From: Kurthia massiliensis
GTDB lineage: Bacteria > Bacillota > Bacilli > Bacillales_A > Planococcaceae
Reading direction: 5' to 3'
NCBI RefSeq assembly: GCF_000285555.1
Contig: NZ_HE610998.1
Coordinates: 158,102-222,101, forward strand
DNA length: 64,000 nucleotides
Part shown: piece after piece, positions 61,546 to 64,000 of the stretch
Layout: each line of letters begins with the position of its first letter
How positions within the stretch are numbered: the first letter of the stretch is position 1
Translations under genes and position numbers: made by a program
The notes under the pieces: model-generated
What the model saw: the letters and a program-made list of their open reading frames with translations, nothing else
Database searches by the model: none
Told to the model about the DNA's origin: nothing

Positions 61546-63999
61546 ATGAAAAAACTCGTCATGTGGCTAGTGGCACTTGTCGTTGTTGTCGGCGTTATCT
61601 TGCCTAATGTTCCAGTTGCGAAAGCGATTGAAACGACAGATAATGACTTACAATCAGCGCAATTGTTAACGAATGGTCAAACGGTCACACAACAATTTAA
61701 TGAGGTGGGCCAGACATGGTATACGTATAAACCTACAGCAACAGATATAAAAAAACATTCACACGTCAAATTAACGTTGAAAAGTGATTATATTTTAATG
61801 GTAACGGTTTATTCAAGTGCGGAAAAAGCAAAAAACAATGAAGCATTCGGTCAATATACGGCTGGTTCTGTCGATGGTAAAGCAATCGTTCAATTCCCAT
61901 ATGCTTGGGAAGGTCCGTATTATATTAAAGTAGAATATAACGGCATGATGGATGAGAAGGCACCACAACTAGATGAAGAGGGTAATCCGATTGTTGAAGT
62001 TCCTTATTCATTAACAGCAACACCGACAAAATTAGCACCTGCAACTGTATTAGAAGAAAGTGCAGCATGCCCTGTTGAAATGAGTGTACAAGGCAATAAA
62101 AATGCATCTTCAATGTTAAAAGATATTCGCGCGTTTCGTGATGGCATTTTAGCAAAAACAGCAGAAGGTCGCGAACTATCAAGTTTATATTACAAAGCAG
62201 CGCCATTTTTAGTTGCTAAAATGTTAACGAACAAATCATTCAAAAAAGAAGCATATCAACATTTATTAACGATTCAACCGCTAGTAGAAGATATAAATAC
62301 GAACGGTGTCAACAGTACACGCGTCATTACAAAATCAGAAGCGCAAGCGATTGAAGCGCTTTATGATATGACGTATAACAATGTACCAAAAGCGTTGCAA
62401 CAAAAATTAGAAAAAGCATCTGCAACAGTTGGTTTAGCAGACAACTTAGCAGGGGAGTCATTAACGGAAGTCGTACAAAAGGCGACAGGTGAATTGACGA
62501 AAAAAGGAACGAAAAATAAATATATCGTTAAATTAAAAGACGGTGTATCGCTTCAAACGTTCAAAAAAGCGGTTGATGGCCAATCAAAAGCTTCTACATT
62601 ATCTGTGAAAAATAATGAAATTTTAGCAGATACGTATGCAGTAGAGCTTGATTTAGCGAAAGGCTCAATGGCACAACAAAAATCGACAGCAAAGAAAACG
62701 ACTGCTCAAATCGAAGCGTTACCAATCGTTGATTATATCGAGCCTGTAACGACGTATCATGCACTTGCAGCAGATACATTATACGATTATCAATGGTCAT
62801 TACGTAATACAGGTGATGAAGGTATTAAAAATGCGGATATCCGTAACGCACAATTACAAAAACTAGCAGGTCAAACGAAGTTATCAACGACGAAAATCGC
62901 GGTTATTGATACAGGTGTTGACAATACGTTAGCAGACTTAAAAAATGTCGTTCTTTCAAGTAAGGGTCGTAATTATGTCGATCGCCAACAAAATACGATG
63001 GACGATCACGGTCACGGTACACACGTAGCAAGTATTATCGCAGCGCAAGCGAATAATGGATATTCAATGCGCGGTATTAATCAAAAAACGAAAATTTTAC
63101 CGGTTAAAGTATTAGATGCTTCTGGTGCCGGTTCAAATGAAAGTATTGCATTAGGGATTAAATATGCGGTAGATCAAGGCGCCAAAGTCATTAACTTGAG
63201 CTTAGGTGGTTCATATAGCCGTACGTTAGAAGCAGCATTAAAATATGCATACGACAAAAATGTCACGATTATCGTTGCAAGTGGTAATGACGGCGCACAA
63301 GCCATTTCTTATCCAGCATCTTCTCGCTATGCCATTTCTGTCGGTGCGACAAATGCGTTAGATGTCGTATCAGATTACTCAAACTACGGTTATAAATTAG
63401 ACGTTGTCGCACCAGGCTCTAACATTCCGAGTCTTGTACCGAATGGGAATGTCACATATATGAGTGGTACGTCAATGGCAGCGCCACACGTAGCCGCAAT
63501 CGTTGGTTTAATGAAATCAGCGAACAGCTCATTAAAAGTAGAAAAGATTCGTAACTTATTGCATGAAACGACAAAAAATGTGACGTTCACGCAAAAAGAT
63601 CAAAATACGACAGCTACAGATATGGATTACTTAAATTTAATCGGTAGTCTATTAGGTGAGGAAGAAGAGCCAGAAAGAGGCACGTTAGCACCTGGTAAAG
63701 ATTTATTATCAGGATATGGTCGCGTAAACGGTGTTAATGCGTTCAGCGCTGCTGTGTTGAAAGCTGATATTTCAAAAGTAACAATTAAATCAACGAAAGT
63801 ATCAGGTAAAGCGTTAAAAGGCACGAAAGTTGTTGTGAAAAAAGGTAGCAAAACAATCGGCAAGAAAACTGTGCCAGCGAATGGCAAATTCAGTATTAAA
63901 ATGCCGAAGCAAAAAGTCGGTAAAAAACTCACAATTACGATGACAAATTCGAAAACACCAGCAAAAGCAACGATGAACGTATTCGTTGTGAAAAAGTAA
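61546..63999 (+). CDS. secreted subtilisin-like serine protease (S8 family)
   Basis: 817 residues. Signal peptide 1-30 (cleavage near VAKA), an N-terminal beta domain (40-160), a propeptide-like domain with YIVKLKDGVSLQTFKKAV, and the S8 catalytic domain: Asp455 (AVIDTG), His490 (GHGTH), Ser643 (SGTSMA). A short C-terminal Ig-like Lys-rich domain (735-817) may bind the cell wall. The enzyme is probably exported and self-activated. ATG after AAGGGGG. The gene ends one base before the window edge. Confidence 0.93.
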   Translation: MKKLVMWLVALVVVVGVILPNVPVAKAIETTDNDLQSAQLLTNGQTVTQQFNEVGQTWYTYKPTATDIKKHSHVKLTLKSDYILMVTVYSSAEKAKNNEAFGQYTAGSVDGKAIVQFPYAWEGPYYIKVEYNGMMDEKAPQLDEEGNPIVEVPYSLTATPTKLAPATVLEESAACPVEMSVQGNKNASSMLKDIRAFRDGILAKTAEGRELSSLYYKAAPFLVAKMLTNKSFKKEAYQHLLTIQPLVEDINTNGVNSTRVITKSEAQAIEALYDMTYNNVPKALQQKLEKASATVGLADNLAGESLTEVVQKATGELTKKGTKNKYIVKLKDGVSLQTFKKAVDGQSKASTLSVKNNEILADTYAVELDLAKGSMAQQKSTAKKTTAQIEALPIVDYIEPVTTYHALAADTLYDYQWSLRNTGDEGIKNADIRNAQLQKLAGQTKLSTTKIAVIDTGVDNTLADLKNVVLSSKGRNYVDRQQNTMDDHGHGTHVASIIAAQANNGYSMRGINQKTKILPVKVLDASGAGSNESIALGIKYAVDQGAKVINLSLGGSYSRTLEAALKYAYDKNVTIIVASGNDGAQAISYPASSRYAISVGATNALDVVSDYSNYGYKLDVVAPGSNIPSLVPNGNVTYMSGTSMAAPHVAAIVGLMKSANSSLKVEKIRNLLHETTKNVTFTQKDQNTTATDMDYLNLIGSLLGEEEEPERGTLAPGKDLLSGYGRVNGVNAFSAAVLKADISKVTIKSTKVSGKALKGTKVVVKKGSKTIGKKTVPANGKFSIKMPKQKVGKKLTITMTNSKTPAKATMNVFVVKK

Positions 64000-64000
64000 G

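Noticed and set aside
1..64000. tRNA, rRNA, toxin-antitoxin or restriction-modification genes
   Set aside because: I looked for their typical sequences and motifs by eye and found none that I could support.

Overview
The window reads as low-GC Gram-positive (Bacilli) DNA: AT-rich, strong AAGGAGG ribosome-binding sites, occasional TTG and GTG starts, and Firmicute families such as AmaP/Asp23, SigB, PaiA, PadR and KatE. A non-model member of the Planococcaceae/Caryophanaceae (Kurthia-like) is my best guess from gene style and a candidate D-aspartate-type cross-bridge ligase, but this is weak inference. No rRNA, tRNA or CRISPR array was seen.

The left part (7.0-13.1 kb) is a complete plasmid- or chromid-type replication and partition module. 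From left to right it holds a small protein with two ribbon-helix-helix-like segments, a ParA ATPase with a long C-terminal extension, a perfect copy of the chromosomal parS sequence, an archaeo-eukaryotic-type primase with a tiny coupled ORF, an iteron array (ten perfect 12-bp repeats) with two inverted perfect DnaA boxes, and a divergent initiator-like gene. The window therefore probably comes from an iteron replicon, possibly a chromid, since it also carries housekeeping-like genes (panBCD, katE, sigB, peptidoglycan-type ligase).

Around this module, 0-6.9 kb carries YjdI/YjdJ-type genes, several GNAT acetyltransferases, a secreted SH3b protein and a secreted zinc peptidase. 13.2-22.8 kb holds two ABC-2 exporters, an acetate-uptake protein, HAD phosphatase, SpoIIM-like protein, SDR, GNAT and PadR genes. 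22.9-27.4 kb has two related G-domain proteins separated by a broken IS605-type tnpB with its right-end RNA region. 28-33 kb has amaP-asp23, then a sulfone/sulfonate desulfurisation operon (sfnG-sfnB-ssuD) behind a leader with two terminators and repeated hairpin motifs. 33-40.7 kb has katE with a sigma-B-like promoter, a sigB with no rsb genes, MarR-paiA with a palindromic operator, a deleted rhodanese gene, a DUF2520 protein and an MHS transporter. 42-45 kb has tandem small paralogues and two unknown proteins. 45.7-49.3 kb is an AT-rich accessory island with a serine recombinase, unknown proteins and two secreted proteins. 49.6-64 kb has a lipoprotein, methyltransferase, degenerate beta-lactamase-fold protein, panBCD, a soluble chemoreceptor, a DHA2 efflux protein, an ATP-grasp ligase, a tartrate/malate dehydrogenase, a scar joining lepB and epimerase remnants, and a secreted subtilase.

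Two themes stand out. First, the replicon combines its own ParA with a host-type parS. Second, several genes (tnpB, rhodanese, lepB, epimerase, the recombinase start) carry visible duplications, deletions or frameshifts, so this replicon appears to be eroding. A short AT-rich motif also recurs between genes in the left two thirds of the window.
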